The notes under the pieces: model-generated
Database searches by the model: none
What the model was told of the DNA's origin: nothing
What the model saw: the letters and a program-made list of their open reading frames with translations, nothing else
From: Opitutia bacterium UBA953
GTDB taxonomy: Bacteria; Verrucomicrobiota; Verrucomicrobiia; Opitutales; UBA953
Direction of reading: 5' to 3'
Assembly: GCA_002293125.1 (NCBI GenBank)
Contig: DBCR01000004.1
Span: forward strand, 128,676 to 192,675
Length of the DNA: 64,000 nt
Made by a program: the position numbers and the translations under genes
Part shown: in pieces, positions 17,243-26,146 of the stretch
Layout: each line of letters starts with the position of its first letter
Numbering within the stretch: the stretch's first letter is position 1

Positions 17243-20200
17243 CTATTTCTTGGCCTTTACCGGCTTGGCCTTGGTGGCCTTCGGCTTCAGGCCCGAGAGA
17301 TAGGCGACGACGTCGCGGATTTCAGCGGGGGTCAGGATGCCGAGCATCGGGGGCATGACCGAGACCGGCGGAGTCCGCGTAGCGATGGCCGAGACGGCGA
17401 GTTTCTGTGTTTTGCCGTCCGGCAGCCTGACCTCCAGCGTCTTGGCGGTCTCCTTGACGACGCTGCCGGCAAGGGAGGCGCCATCCTTGAGGACGATGGT
17501 CTCGATGCCGAAACCAGCGACGATGTCGGCCGAGGGCTCGATGAGCGATTCGGCGATCTCGGCCTTGGTGCGTTGCGCGCCAATCTGACGGAGGGTCGGG
17601 CCGACTTCGCTGCCTTCGTCGGAATCGATGCGGTGGCAGGCCGTGCAGTTAGCGGCGAGGTGTCCGTTCACGATGGCCTTGCCTAGGGCGGCGTCGCCTC
17701 CGTCGGTCATTGATTCGTAAGGGAGTTCCGGAGCGGCGAGCTTGAGTCCGCCCTTGGCACCGACGCCGAGATACTTTTTCAGGCCGGCGGCGACGACGGG
17801 GTCGCCGGATTCCTTGGCAAGCGCGAAGACATCAAGTTTGAGGCCGGCGTCGAGCTTGCGGCTGGCGAGGCGGTCGACGAGTTCCTGCAGCAGTTCTACG
17901 GAAGCGATGTCGGTGCGTCCACGCAGGGCGGCGACGACGGCCTGTTTCTCGGGAATCTTGGCGGATTTGGAATCGATGATCTGGCGCGCGACTTCCATGG
18001 CCGCCGAAACATCGCGCTGAAAGAGCTGAGCGACCGCTTCGATGCGAACTTCCGAGGGGTTGCCTTCGCCGGCCGCTGAGCGGAGCGTGCGGGTAATGGC
18101 TGCCGGTTCGATGGACTTTCGGCCAAGCAGGCGTAAGGTCTGCAGCCTTACGGCGGGGGCTGCCTTCAGGTCTTCGGCCAGCGCCATCAGGATCGGGAAA
18201 GGCAGGTCGAGTTCGTATTTCACCATCATCTCGAGCACGGCGGAGCGTTCGTTCGGCTTCTGCAGCGCGAGCAGTTCATCCTGACGGGTCTTTAGGACAC
18301 GCGAAATGGCGGACTTGTCGCGAGCCTTATATTTCTTGGCCGTACCATCCACGAGATCGAGGACCGGTGGTTGGTCGAAGGTCAAAAGGACGTTCAATGC
18401 GTCGCTCCGCAGTGGAGCGCCTGCCGGCTGGGCTAAGGCCCAGGCCAGGATACGGCTGAGCGCCGCCTCATCGCCTTGGCGGAGATTGGCGTTCAGGGCC
18501 CTGCGTGCTGCGTGGAAGGGGAGATTAGCCTGACCGAAGGCCGCGGCCAGCGACTGCTGGGCGTCCGGAATGGCTTCATCATCGTGAATCGCACGGGCGG
18601 CTTCGGTGACGACCTCAGGATTGGCGTGCGAAAGGAGTTTTGACAGCAGGGGTGATTTTTGCCGGACGAGGGCTAACGTCGCGAAGACGGCTTCGGCGTC
18701 GGTCTTCTTCTGGGCGATGAACAGAAGTTCTTCGGAGGACTGGGTCCCGGCGAGTCCGCTGACGAGGCCATGACGCAGCCAAGGCAGGCGGAGATCAGCC
18801 TCGGCGTCGTGGAGGAAAGTAATGAAAGGGACTTTGCCTCCGAGTTTGGCTAACGAAACGCCGGCTTGGGTGCGGACGCGGAGGTCTTTGTGCGCGAGCT
18901 GGGCGGCGACCTTGCCGGCGAGCGCCGGCGACGGCTTGGCTTCGCTCAATATCTTCAGCGCTTGCACGCGGATCTCGTGGTCGGCGTCATCGAGCAAGGC
19001 CAACGACGCGGTCACGTCGGCGACCTTGCCGAGACGGACGCCCATGCCGTAGCCCCAGATCGCATGGATACGCGCGAAGCGGTCAGACTCGGGTTTCAGG
19101 GCAAGTTCGAGCATCTCCTGCCAGGCGCTAAGCCGGTCCAGTCGGATCGAGGCGTTCACGCGCACGCGCTGGTCACGGTGACCGAGCAGGCCGAGCAGCT
19201 CATCCTTCGGGATGGCGACGGAGAAAGGCTTGGAGAGGACGGATTCCGACGTCTTGTCGATGTGGGGGGCGACCTCGAAACTCCAGATCGCGCCTTTGCC
19301 GTCGAGCGGGTAGCCGCCGATCCAGTCGGCGAAGTAGGCACGCCCATCGGGTGCCCAGGTCATACCGATACCCATGAGACCCTCATTGATCACGCGTAGC
19401 TTCTCCTGACGGAAGGTGTCGCGGTCCGGAGCCAGCGTGAAGGCGTCCATCTTACCTTTGGGGAACTGGTCCAAGATGAAATGGCCACGGAGGTCGCCGT
19501 CGAGGGCGTGGCCGGGCTCGAAGAGGAAACCGGCCGGGCCATCGGAATAATTGGCGATGGGCGGGGTGATGGACAGCGGCTGGTCGGGTGCGCCAGCTGG
19601 CATCCACATATTCTCCTTCATCCAGCGGCTCTCGACGGTCTGATATTGGTGCTGGTTGCGCCAGCCGGAGTCGGAACCCTCCAGCAAATAGACAAGGCGT
19701 TCCCGCTCCTTCGGCTGGTCGCCGTCGTTGTCGACCCCGATGACGTTGCCGGAATTATCGAAGGCGATTTCTTGGATATTACGAACGCCGCGGGCGAAGA
19801 CCTCGAAGCCGCTGCCGTCCGGCTCACAACGCAGGACCGCGCCTTCGTGCGCGAAGAAGAAATGACGGCCTTCCTTGCTCTTGACGTTACCGCCCTTGTC
19901 GCCGACGGTCCAATAGATGCGTCCATCAGGCCCGAGCCGAAGGCCGTGCATGTCGTGGCCGGCATAGGCGATGTGTCCGCCAAAGCCGGTCGCGATGACT
20001 TCCTTCACGTCCGCCACGCCGTCGCCATCCGTGTCCTTGAGGCGCCAGACGTCGGGGATCGCGGTCAGGTAGACCCAGCCGTCGAAATAAAGCACGCCGG
20101 CGGCGATGCCCGAGACCGGCGAGTTGAAGCCTTCGGCGAAGACGGTGATCTTGTCGGCGACGCCATCGCGATCGGTATCAGCGAGTTTGTAGATGCGCTC

Positions 20201-20551
20201 CTGGTGGAAGGTGAGATCCTTCCAGTCGACCGAACCGTCCTTGTTATGGTCCTTCAGGCTCCCGCGGCCGGCCTTCATCTTTCCTGGCGCGAGTTCCCGC
20301 TGGAAGAAAGCGAGTTTCTCCGCGGGCGAGGTCAGGCCAACGTCGTCCGGAATCCAGAGCCGGTGTTCGCGGATGTCGAGGTCGCCCGCCTTGCGACGCG
20401 TCGTGGAAGCCACGTAAGCATTCCCGGACTCGTCGAACGTGACCGAAGTCGGATCCGGCACGTTGAGCTCGCCCGACCACCTGAACGGCTTCACCTCGGC
20501 GCCGAAGCCGACGACGACAGAGGCGAGAAAGGCGAAGGCGGGTAGACGCAT
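17243..20551 (-). CDS. PVC-type haem-binding protein with beta-propeller, HEAT repeats and C-terminal cytochrome c
   Basis: A 1102-residue exported protein with signal peptide MRLPAFAFLASVVVGFGA. Residues about 25-430 are a six-bladed propeller of the membrane-bound dehydrogenase type seen in planctomycetes and verrucomicrobia, with calcium-binding-like insertions DHNKDGSVDWKD, DTDRDGVADK and DTDGDGVADVKE. Residues about 450-900 are HEAT-like helical repeats (VRVNASIRL, RVRTQAGVSLAKLGG). The C-terminus is a haem c domain with CTACHR and an MPPM axial methionine candidate, ending in a Lys-rich tail. These proteins are thought to oxidise sugars or alcohols outside the cytoplasm and pass electrons on; substrate unknown. 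It begins 4 bases after the lutA-like remnant stop. Confidence 0.87.
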   Translation of the reverse strand: MRLPAFAFLASVVVGFGAEVKPFRWSGELNVPDPTSVTFDESGNAYVASTTRRKAGDLDIREHRLWIPDDVGLTSPAEKLAFFQRELAPGKMKAGRGSLKDHNKDGSVDWKDLTFHQERIYKLADTDRDGVADKITVFAEGFNSPVSGIAAGVLYFDGWVYLTAIPDVWRLKDTDGDGVADVKEVIATGFGGHIAYAGHDMHGLRLGPDGRIYWTVGDKGGNVKSKEGRHFFFAHEGAVLRCEPDGSGFEVFARGVRNIQEIAFDNSGNVIGVDNDGDQPKERERLVYLLEGSDSGWRNQHQYQTVESRWMKENMWMPAGAPDQPLSITPPIANYSDGPAGFLFEPGHALDGDLRGHFILDQFPKGKMDAFTLAPDRDTFRQEKLRVINEGLMGIGMTWAPDGRAYFADWIGGYPLDGKGAIWSFEVAPHIDKTSESVLSKPFSVAIPKDELLGLLGHRDQRVRVNASIRLDRLSAWQEMLELALKPESDRFARIHAIWGYGMGVRLGKVADVTASLALLDDADHEIRVQALKILSEAKPSPALAGKVAAQLAHKDLRVRTQAGVSLAKLGGKVPFITFLHDAEADLRLPWLRHGLVSGLAGTQSSEELLFIAQKKTDAEAVFATLALVRQKSPLLSKLLSHANPEVVTEAARAIHDDEAIPDAQQSLAAAFGQANLPFHAARRALNANLRQGDEAALSRILAWALAQPAGAPLRSDALNVLLTFDQPPVLDLVDGTAKKYKARDKSAISRVLKTRQDELLALQKPNERSAVLEMMVKYELDLPFPILMALAEDLKAAPAVRLQTLRLLGRKSIEPAAITRTLRSAAGEGNPSEVRIEAVAQLFQRDVSAAMEVARQIIDSKSAKIPEKQAVVAALRGRTDIASVELLQELVDRLASRKLDAGLKLDVFALAKESGDPVVAAGLKKYLGVGAKGGLKLAAPELPYESMTDGGDAALGKAIVNGHLAANCTACHRIDSDEGSEVGPTLRQIGAQRTKAEIAESLIEPSADIVAGFGIETIVLKDGASLAGSVVKETAKTLEVRLPDGKTQKLAVSAIATRTPPVSVMPPMLGILTPAEIRDVVAYLSGLKPKATKAKPVKAKK

Positions 20552-20555
20552 GGCT

Positions 20556-20678
20556 TCAACCGACCAGGAGGAGATAGAGTTCTTTCGGACCGTGGCGCTT
20601 CAGCACCTTGGCCGTCGCCAATCCGACCTGGGGGGTCAGCTGGTCGACGGAGCAAGGGACGAAGAGGGAGACGCGCAC
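20556..20678 (-). pseudogene. Remnant of a LutA/YkgE-like (Fe-S) lactate oxidase subunit (N-terminal 40 codons only)
   Basis: Between the RhaD-SDR stop and the PVC haem gene a GTG-initiated frame runs for 40 codons and stops. It encodes VRVSLFVPCSVDQLTPQVG, then LATAKVLKRHG, and a C-terminal PKELYLLLVG. The first 30 residues match the N-terminus of LutA/GlcF-type CCG-domain proteins, which usually read like MKVSLFxPCxVDQxxPxVG...LLERLGC and continue for about 210 more residues. No lutB or lutC is nearby. In rhamnose operons LutABC-type enzymes oxidise the lactate end product, so a deleted lutA fits this location. Whether the 40-residue peptide is still translated is unknown. Confidence 0.6.
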
Positions 20679-20682
20679 GGGA

Positions 20683-22875
20683 TCAGCGCAGGAATGCTTC
20701 GTGGAGGCCGCCGTCGACGGTGATGACCTGTCCGGTCGTCTTGCTGAGTCGATTAGTCACGAGAAGGAAGTAGGCTTCAGCCTGGTCGGCGGGGGTGATG
20801 GGGTTCTTCGTCAGGGTGCGATCGGCGTAGAAGCGGGAAAGCTTCGTCGTCAGCGAATCAGTCGCCTCATCATCGGCGTAGGGGATGTTGTACTTCGCAA
20901 GCGACGCAATCACTCGGTCGCGCGGGAACATCGCCGAACCCTGGACGACGGTGGCCGGGGCCACGCCGTTGACGCGGATAAGGGGCGAAAGCTCCATGGC
21001 CATCTCGCGGACGAGGTGGTTGGCGGCGGCCTTCGAGGTGTCGTAGGCGACAGACCCCTTCTTGGCCACGGCGGCGTTGGCGCTGGTGGTCAGGACAAGG
21101 TTGCCGCGGAGACCCTGTTCCGTCCAGGTCTTGAAGGCTTCGTCGGCGACGAGGTAGCTACCGGTGACGTTGAGGGCGAAGGTCAGCGCCCACTTGTCGT
21201 CCGGGATGTGGCCGGTAGTGTCAGGCGAGACGAAGATGCCAGCGGTGACGCAGATGGAGTCGAAGCCCCCGTAGGCGAGCGCGACCTGGTCGAGCATCTT
21301 GCGGATCGAGGAGCGGTCCATGATGTCGCCGGCGAGACCGATGGCGGGGCCGCAGTTAGAGAGACCGGTGCCGGCGACGCCGATGCCGGCGCCGAACTTG
21401 TCGGTGATCTCCTTGGCGGTGGCTTGGGCGGCCTCGACGTTCTTGTCGACGCAGACGATGTGGGCGCCTTCCTTGACGAGGCGATGGGCGGTCTCCTTGC
21501 CGATGCCGGAGCCGGCGCCGACGACGATGATGACCTGACGGGCGAGTTCCTTCTCGGCCGGCATGCGCTTCAGCTTCGCTTCTTCGAGCAGCCAGTACTC
21601 GATGTCGAAGGCTTCCTGCTGAGGCAGGGCGATGTATTGGTCGATGGCCTCAGCGCCACGCATGACTTCGACGGCGCAGTTGTAAAACTCAGCGGTGACG
21701 CGTGATTCGGACTTATCCTTGCCCCAAGCGATCATACCGAGTCCGGGGATGAGGACGACGGTCGGGTTAGGGTCGCGCATCGCCGGAGAGTTGGGGCGCT
21801 TGCAGGCGTTGTAGTAAGAGGCGTAGTCCTTGCGGTACTGCTCGAGGGCGGCGGCGAGCTTGGTCTTCAGCGCGGCGGCGTCTTCGGACTGGGGGTTCCA
21901 GCTGACGTAGAGGGGCTTGATCTTCGTGCGGAGGAAGTGGTCAGGGCACGAGGTGCCGAGCTCGGCGAGGCGCGGGGCGTCCTTCGAGTTGACGAAGCGG
22001 AGGATCTTCTCGTCGTCCTGGATGGTGCCGATGAAGCGCTTCTCCTTGGAGACCTGGCCGCGGAGCCAAGGCAGGATGGCCGCGAAGGTCGCGTGACGCT
22101 TCTCGGTGTCGAGGGTCTGGTAGAGGGCGCCGCCGAAGACCTTGGCGTCGCCGCCCTTGGCCTGGTGCTTGGCGTCGATGTAGGCGCCGGCTTGCTCGAT
22201 CATCGAGAGGGTCAGCTCGTAGCAGGCCTTATCGTCGTCGGCCCAGGAGATGAAGCCGTGCTGGCCCATCATGATGGCCTTGATGGCCGGCTGCTGACGG
22301 GAGATATCCTGCATGGCGAGGCCGAGCTCGAAGCCCGGTCGCATCCACTTCACGTAGGCCATCTTGCCGGCGAAGATTTCCCTGGTCAGGGCTTCGCAGT
22401 TCTTGGAAGCGGCGATCGAGATGATCGCGTTCGGGTGCATGTGGTCGACGTGCTTGCCCGGGAGGAAGCTGTGCAGCGGAGTGTCGATCGACGAAGGGCG
22501 AGGATTCAGGTTGAACGTCGCGTGATTGTACATGCCGACCATGTCGTCTTCGGCTTGGGACTTGAGGCCTTTGTCCGTGCGGGCCGCGTAGGACTGCTGG
22601 AGGCCGATGAGCTTGTCCTGATAGAGCGAGGAGAAGTTCTCACGATTGCTGGTGCGAAGGTCTCCGCCGGAACCCTTGACCCAGAGGACCGGGGTGTCGG
22701 CGCCGGAAAGGGGGTCCTTCTCGACGATCTTGGAGGAGGTGTTGCCTCCGCCGGTGTTCGTGATGCGCTGGTCGGCTCCGAGCTTGTTGGAGCGATAGAC
22801 CAGACGGCCGACCGGATCGAGCTTCGCAGCTTCGGCATCGTTCCAGAGGTGAGAGACGTACTTGTAGTTGGACAT
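20683..22875 (-). CDS. Bifunctional rhamnulose-1-phosphate aldolase/alcohol (lactaldehyde) dehydrogenase
   Basis: A 730-residue fusion. Residues 1 to about 440 are a class II (zinc) aldolase: TNTGGGNTSSK for phosphate binding, DHMHPNAIISIA with the metal histidines, MGQHGFISW. Residues about 450-730 are a short-chain dehydrogenase with VGAGSGIGKETA as the NAD motif and YDTSKAA as the catalytic Tyr-Lys. The family (RhaD/SDR fusion, known as TIGR02632-type) cleaves L-rhamnulose-1-phosphate to DHAP and L-lactaldehyde and oxidises the lactaldehyde. It is 39 bases downstream of rhamnulokinase and 4 bases upstream of the lutA-like remnant. Rhamnose isomerase was not found in the window. Confidence 0.92.
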   Translation of the reverse strand: MSNYKYVSHLWNDAEAAKLDPVGRLVYRSNKLGADQRITNTGGGNTSSKIVEKDPLSGADTPVLWVKGSGGDLRTSNRENFSSLYQDKLIGLQQSYAARTDKGLKSQAEDDMVGMYNHATFNLNPRPSSIDTPLHSFLPGKHVDHMHPNAIISIAASKNCEALTREIFAGKMAYVKWMRPGFELGLAMQDISRQQPAIKAIMMGQHGFISWADDDKACYELTLSMIEQAGAYIDAKHQAKGGDAKVFGGALYQTLDTEKRHATFAAILPWLRGQVSKEKRFIGTIQDDEKILRFVNSKDAPRLAELGTSCPDHFLRTKIKPLYVSWNPQSEDAAALKTKLAAALEQYRKDYASYYNACKRPNSPAMRDPNPTVVLIPGLGMIAWGKDKSESRVTAEFYNCAVEVMRGAEAIDQYIALPQQEAFDIEYWLLEEAKLKRMPAEKELARQVIIVVGAGSGIGKETAHRLVKEGAHIVCVDKNVEAAQATAKEITDKFGAGIGVAGTGLSNCGPAIGLAGDIMDRSSIRKMLDQVALAYGGFDSICVTAGIFVSPDTTGHIPDDKWALTFALNVTGSYLVADEAFKTWTEQGLRGNLVLTTSANAAVAKKGSVAYDTSKAAANHLVREMAMELSPLIRVNGVAPATVVQGSAMFPRDRVIASLAKYNIPYADDEATDSLTTKLSRFYADRTLTKNPITPADQAEAYFLLVTNRLSKTTGQVITVDGGLHEAFLR

Positions 22876-22914
22876 GTTTGTTACGTGGAAATTGAAGGTG
22901 TTGAGTAAGGGGTT

Positions 22915-24384
22915 TTATGACTTCTTTAAACCATTAAACTTGGCTTGAGCGGCGGCCCAGGCGGACGTGGGGTTAGGTATGTAAGTCACTACCTCAAAGG
23001 AGTTTCGGACAACCTTGCGCAAGGCGTCGAGGTTCTTGAGTTCCTTCATGGCAATGGCTTGGACGAGGATATTGCCGGCGGCGGTGGCTTCGACGGGTCC
23101 AGCAATGACGGTGCGACCGGTGGCGTCGGCCGTGGCCTGGTTGAGCAAGGCATTACGGCAACCGCCGCCAACGATGTGCAGGCGCTTGAGCTTACGACCG
23201 GTGAGTTTCTCCATGCCATCCATCTCGACGCGGTAAAGGAGGGCGAGGGATTCGAGCACGCAGCGGGCGATCTCGCCGTGCGTCTTCGGCACAGGCTGCT
23301 TGGTCTCTCGGCAGTAAGCCTGGACCTTGGCGACCATGTCCCCGCGCTTCGCGAAGCGGACATCATCCGGACGAATGAAGGAGCGGAGCGAAGGCGCCTT
23401 GAGCGCAAGCTTCACGATTTCACCGTAGTCGGAGACCTCGCCTTTCTCCATCCATTCGCGACGGCATTCCTGCAGAACCCAAAGACCGACGAGGTTCTTG
23501 AGGAATCGCGAGGTGCCTCCGAAGCCGACTTCATTCGTGTACTTCGCCTTACGCACCGTCTCGTTGACGAGCGGCTTATCGAGTTCAAGTCCGATGAGCG
23601 ACCACGTGCCGGAGGAGAGATAAGCCCAATCATCACCCTTGTTGGCCGGCACGGCGGCGACAGCAGCGGCGGTGTCGTGCGCGCAGGTCGTGACGACCTC
23701 GGCTTTGCCGAGACCGGTTTCCTTGGTGAGATAAGGCAGCATCTTGCCTAGCTTCACGCCCGGGGCGACGGGCTTGGGGAAGATGTGTTTCGGAATGCCG
23801 AGTTTCTCGAGCACCGGCCAAGCCCAATCACGCTTGCGGGTGTCCCAGCACTGGCTGCCAGAGATCAGGGTTTCTTCGGCGCGAGCCTTGCCGGTCAGGA
23901 GCCAGGTGATGTAGTCGCCGATGAGGAGGAACTTGTCGGCGAACTGAAGCATTTCCGGGCGGTTCTCGGCATCATCGAATAATTGATAGAGCGTATTGAT
24001 CGAGATGGAGGCGATGCCGGTGCCTTCGAAGATCTCCTTTTGGGAGAAACGGCGCATGGCTAGCTCGTACGACTTGAAGCTACGTTCGTCGCGATAGGTG
24101 AAGGGCAGCGAGAGCAGCGGACCGTCTCCCTTCAGCAGGACATAGTCGACGCCCCATGAATCGCAGGCGACGGACTTGATCGGACCGAGCTTGGCGCCCT
24201 TGGCCAGACCGATGCGGATCTCGCGGAAGATGCGGATGATATCCCAGCGCAGGGTACCATTGGCGGTGATGGCGCCGTTGGAGAAACGGTGCACCTCCTT
24301 CATGGTGAACTTTCCGGCCTTAAGCTGACCGAAGATGACACGCCCGGATTCGGCTCCGAGGTCGATGGCGAGGTAATTGGACAT
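22915..24384 (-). CDS. rhaB: Rhamnulokinase
   Basis: A 489-residue FGGY-family sugar kinase that phosphorylates L-rhamnulose at O1. It starts MSNYLAIDLGAESGRV (ATP phosphate loop 1 at residues 6-16), has CDSWGVDYVLL with the catalytic-type aspartate, and HIVGGGCRNALLNQATADATG in the C-terminal ATPase domain, all typical of RhaB. Length matches the family. The start at 24384 was chosen over 24450 because the extra N-terminus does not align. It sits between the class II aldolase (31 bases upstream) and the RhaD-SDR gene in the deoxy-sugar operon. A role on L-fuculose is less likely but not excluded. Confidence 0.93.
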   Translation of the reverse strand: MSNYLAIDLGAESGRVIFGQLKAGKFTMKEVHRFSNGAITANGTLRWDIIRIFREIRIGLAKGAKLGPIKSVACDSWGVDYVLLKGDGPLLSLPFTYRDERSFKSYELAMRRFSQKEIFEGTGIASISINTLYQLFDDAENRPEMLQFADKFLLIGDYITWLLTGKARAEETLISGSQCWDTRKRDWAWPVLEKLGIPKHIFPKPVAPGVKLGKMLPYLTKETGLGKAEVVTTCAHDTAAAVAAVPANKGDDWAYLSSGTWSLIGLELDKPLVNETVRKAKYTNEVGFGGTSRFLKNLVGLWVLQECRREWMEKGEVSDYGEIVKLALKAPSLRSFIRPDDVRFAKRGDMVAKVQAYCRETKQPVPKTHGEIARCVLESLALLYRVEMDGMEKLTGRKLKRLHIVGGGCRNALLNQATADATGRTVIAGPVEATAAGNILVQAIAMKELKNLDALRKVVRNSFEVVTYIPNPTSAWAAAQAKFNGLKKS

Positions 24385-24415
24385 GGTCAAAGGGGGCAGG
24401 GGAGGGGTTGAAAGG

Positions 24416-25171
24416 TCACATTCCAAGCATCTTCTGGCGATAATGCTCATCAGGACGTCCAGCGATGCGCTCGCACTGGGCGGCGGTCAGGAACACCGGA
24501 CCGCCGAGGGCGGCTGCCCCGACGAAGATTTCAGCGGCTTTTTCTGCCATGAGCAGGGAGCCCAGCACCGCCTTGGGGGAAGAACCGACGGCGATGATGC
24601 CATGGTTCTGAAGCAGGATGATCTTCGGGTCGCGCCCGGTGCGTTTGACGAACGACACGACTTCACGACGGATGGCTTGAGAGAGACCGAGGCCAGGTTC
24701 GGAGTAGGGCACGAAGACAGACTCCACGCCGCACATCACGATCTCGTCTGGGCAGGCACGTTTCTCGGCGAACTCCCGGGCCCGCGGCGAACAGAGAATC
24801 TGGTTCACCGCGATGGCATGCACATGGCCGACGCAGTGGACATGGGGAAGGGTGAGCAGGTAGGCGTGAAAGAGGGCTTCAATCGAAGGCTTCTTGTCGG
24901 CCGGCTCCAAACGTGACGCCAGTAAGGCTTGGTCGACCTCGATGTCGGTCGCAGCGGAGGCGTCGAGCAAGGGCAGCAAGCGGTCGAAGGCGCAGCGGGT
25001 AACGTCTGACTCCTTGAGCGAGGCTAAGTTTGAGCCCGAGGCCTTGACCGCGAAGGAATGATCATCCAACCGGACGGAGGTGTTGCCTTCGCCCAGGATC
25101 GCCATGCGCAGACGTTCACCGCCCAACTGATGGGACAGCTCAAGCAACGACTGGATGACGTCGGCGGACAT
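24416..25171 (-). CDS. Class II aldolase/adducin family protein (fuculose/rhamnulose phosphate aldolase-like)
   Basis: A 251-residue zinc-dependent aldolase-fold protein. Phosphate-binding loop EGNTSVRLDD at about 27-36, SFAVKASGSNLA, metal-ligand HVHAIAVN, and QNHGIIAVGSS. Such proteins split fuculose-, rhamnulose- or ribulose-type 1-phosphates, or act as epimerases. It is the first enzyme gene after the DeoR-type regulator (gap 21 bases) and precedes rhaB. The same operon has a second, fused aldolase, so this protein may act on a different ketose phosphate such as L-fuculose-1-phosphate, or may handle another step. The substrate is unproven. Confidence 0.85.
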   Translation of the reverse strand: MSADVIQSLLELSHQLGGERLRMAILGEGNTSVRLDDHSFAVKASGSNLASLKESDVTRCAFDRLLPLLDASAATDIEVDQALLASRLEPADKKPSIEALFHAYLLTLPHVHCVGHVHAIAVNQILCSPRAREFAEKRACPDEIVMCGVESVFVPYSEPGLGLSQAIRREVVSFVKRTGRDPKIILLQNHGIIAVGSSPKAVLGSLLMAEKAAEIFVGAAALGGPVFLTAAQCERIAGRPDEHYRQKMLGM

Positions 25172-25192
25172 TCCTCGGAAGGATCGAAGCGA

Positions 25193-25972
25193 TTAGAGCG
25201 CGGTCAGGACGCGCTCAGGCAGGAGCTTGACCTTGGCTTTCTGGACCGAAGCGGCATCCGCATCGGTGACCAGGAAAAGGGAACTGACGTCACGGGTCAC
25301 GGCACAGGGTCCGCCGCGGCCGAGCTTGACCTTGTTCATGCAGATCAAGACTTCATCGCTACGACGGATCACTTCGCGCTGCTGGTGGGAGATATCGCGC
25401 TGGGAATTCCAAAGGCCGTTTTCGTCGATGCCTTCGGCGCCAAGCAGGGCCACGTCGAAGTTCCAGCGGGCGACTTCTTCAAGCGTACGGTCGCCGGCGA
25501 CCATCGCGTGACGCGTAAGGAACAGGCCACCTGGGATGTAGACCTCGACGCCGGGGAGGCATGAAATAAGCTGAGCCGTCGGCAGACAGGTCGTGACGAT
25601 CTGCAAGTCCGGAATACCGGCGGCGGCGATGGCTTCGGCGGCGAAGAAGATGGTCGAACCTGAGTCGAGGTAGACCGTCATGCCGGCCTTGACGCGCGAA
25701 GCGGCCAGGTTGCCGATCTTACGCTTAGCTTCAGCGTCCTCGATCTTCCGATCGTCAAGCGGCGGAAAGTTGCGGTTGAAATCAGAGAGCGCCCCGCCAT
25801 GAGTGCGAGTGATGCGACGCTGGTTCTCGAGTTCCGTCAGATCGCGCCGAGCGGTCGCCTCCGAGACGTTGAACTGTTTGCAGATCTCGAGCACCGGGAC
25901 GTACCCGACCTTGGAGAGAAGTTTGGCGATCGCCTCGCGGCGCGCTTCAATGATGTGTCGGGCTACTTTCAT
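25193..25972 (-). CDS. DeoR-family transcriptional regulator of the deoxy-sugar operon
   Basis: A 259-residue repressor-type protein. The N-terminal winged helix (residues about 10-65) has the DeoR signature VLEICKQFNVSEATARRDLTEL. The C-terminal DeoRC sensor domain resembles ribose-5-phosphate isomerase, with MTVYLDSGSTI and LLGAEGIDENG, and binds phosphorylated sugars in relatives. It is the first gene of the operon, upstream of the aldolase, rhaB and RhaD-SDR, so it most likely represses its own operon until a rhamnulose-type phosphate accumulates. Candidate operators lie in the AT-rich region upstream (26042-26146). Confidence 0.9.
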   Translation of the reverse strand: MKVARHIIEARREAIAKLLSKVGYVPVLEICKQFNVSEATARRDLTELENQRRITRTHGGALSDFNRNFPPLDDRKIEDAEAKRKIGNLAASRVKAGMTVYLDSGSTIFFAAEAIAAAGIPDLQIVTTCLPTAQLISCLPGVEVYIPGGLFLTRHAMVAGDRTLEEVARWNFDVALLGAEGIDENGLWNSQRDISHQQREVIRRSDEVLICMNKVKLGRGGPCAVTRDVSSLFLVTDADAASVQKAKVKLLPERVLTAL

Positions 25973-26041
25973 AAAGTCGGAGCTGGATTGGTTAGGGGAA
26001 GTTCCGTTATGAGCGTATCCAATCGACCAATCAATAATTCA

Positions 26042-26058
26042 ATTGCATACGATTGCAT
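26042..26058 (+). repeat. Direct repeat ATTGCAT spaced by 10 bases (candidate operator)
   Basis: ATTGCAT occurs at 26042-26048 and again at 26052-26058, one helical turn apart, within the AT-rich region upstream of the DeoR-type gene. Tandem heptamers with a 10-base period put two binding faces on the same side of DNA, as used by many repressors. Further CAAT motifs lie just before it. Confidence 0.4.
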
Positions 26059-26095
26059 CTCGGTTCCATATTTCGCACAATATACATTATGTCTA

Positions 26096-26112
26096 ACTAT
26101 GTATAACATAGT
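26096..26112. promoter_or_regulatory. Inverted repeat ACTATG-TATAA-CATAGT (candidate operator)
   Basis: A perfect 6-base inverted repeat with a 5-base AT core lies at 26096-26112, about 125 bases from the DeoR-type start and about 80 from the amidase start. Its size and symmetry suit a dimeric regulator. It is not followed by a T-tract, so not a terminator. Confidence 0.4.
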
Positions 26113-26133
26113 AATAACGACCTATTAATGCGT

Positions 26134-26146
26134 TAAAACTGTTTTA
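26134..26146. promoter_or_regulatory. Inverted repeat TAAAAC-T-GTTTTA
   Basis: A perfect 6-base inverted repeat around a single T lies at 26134-26146, 45 bases before the amidase start codon. It may be a second operator or overlap a promoter of the amidase gene. Confidence 0.35.

Noticed and set aside
21937..22908. 323-codon plus-strand frame opposite RhaD-SDR
   Set aside because: Very Val/Gly/Glu/Asp-rich, typical of a GC-driven antisense frame; the opposite strand is a clear aldolase.
26081..26091. TATACATTATG as a definite promoter
   Set aside because: No matching -35 at a proper distance could be fixed; left as part of the AT-rich region.
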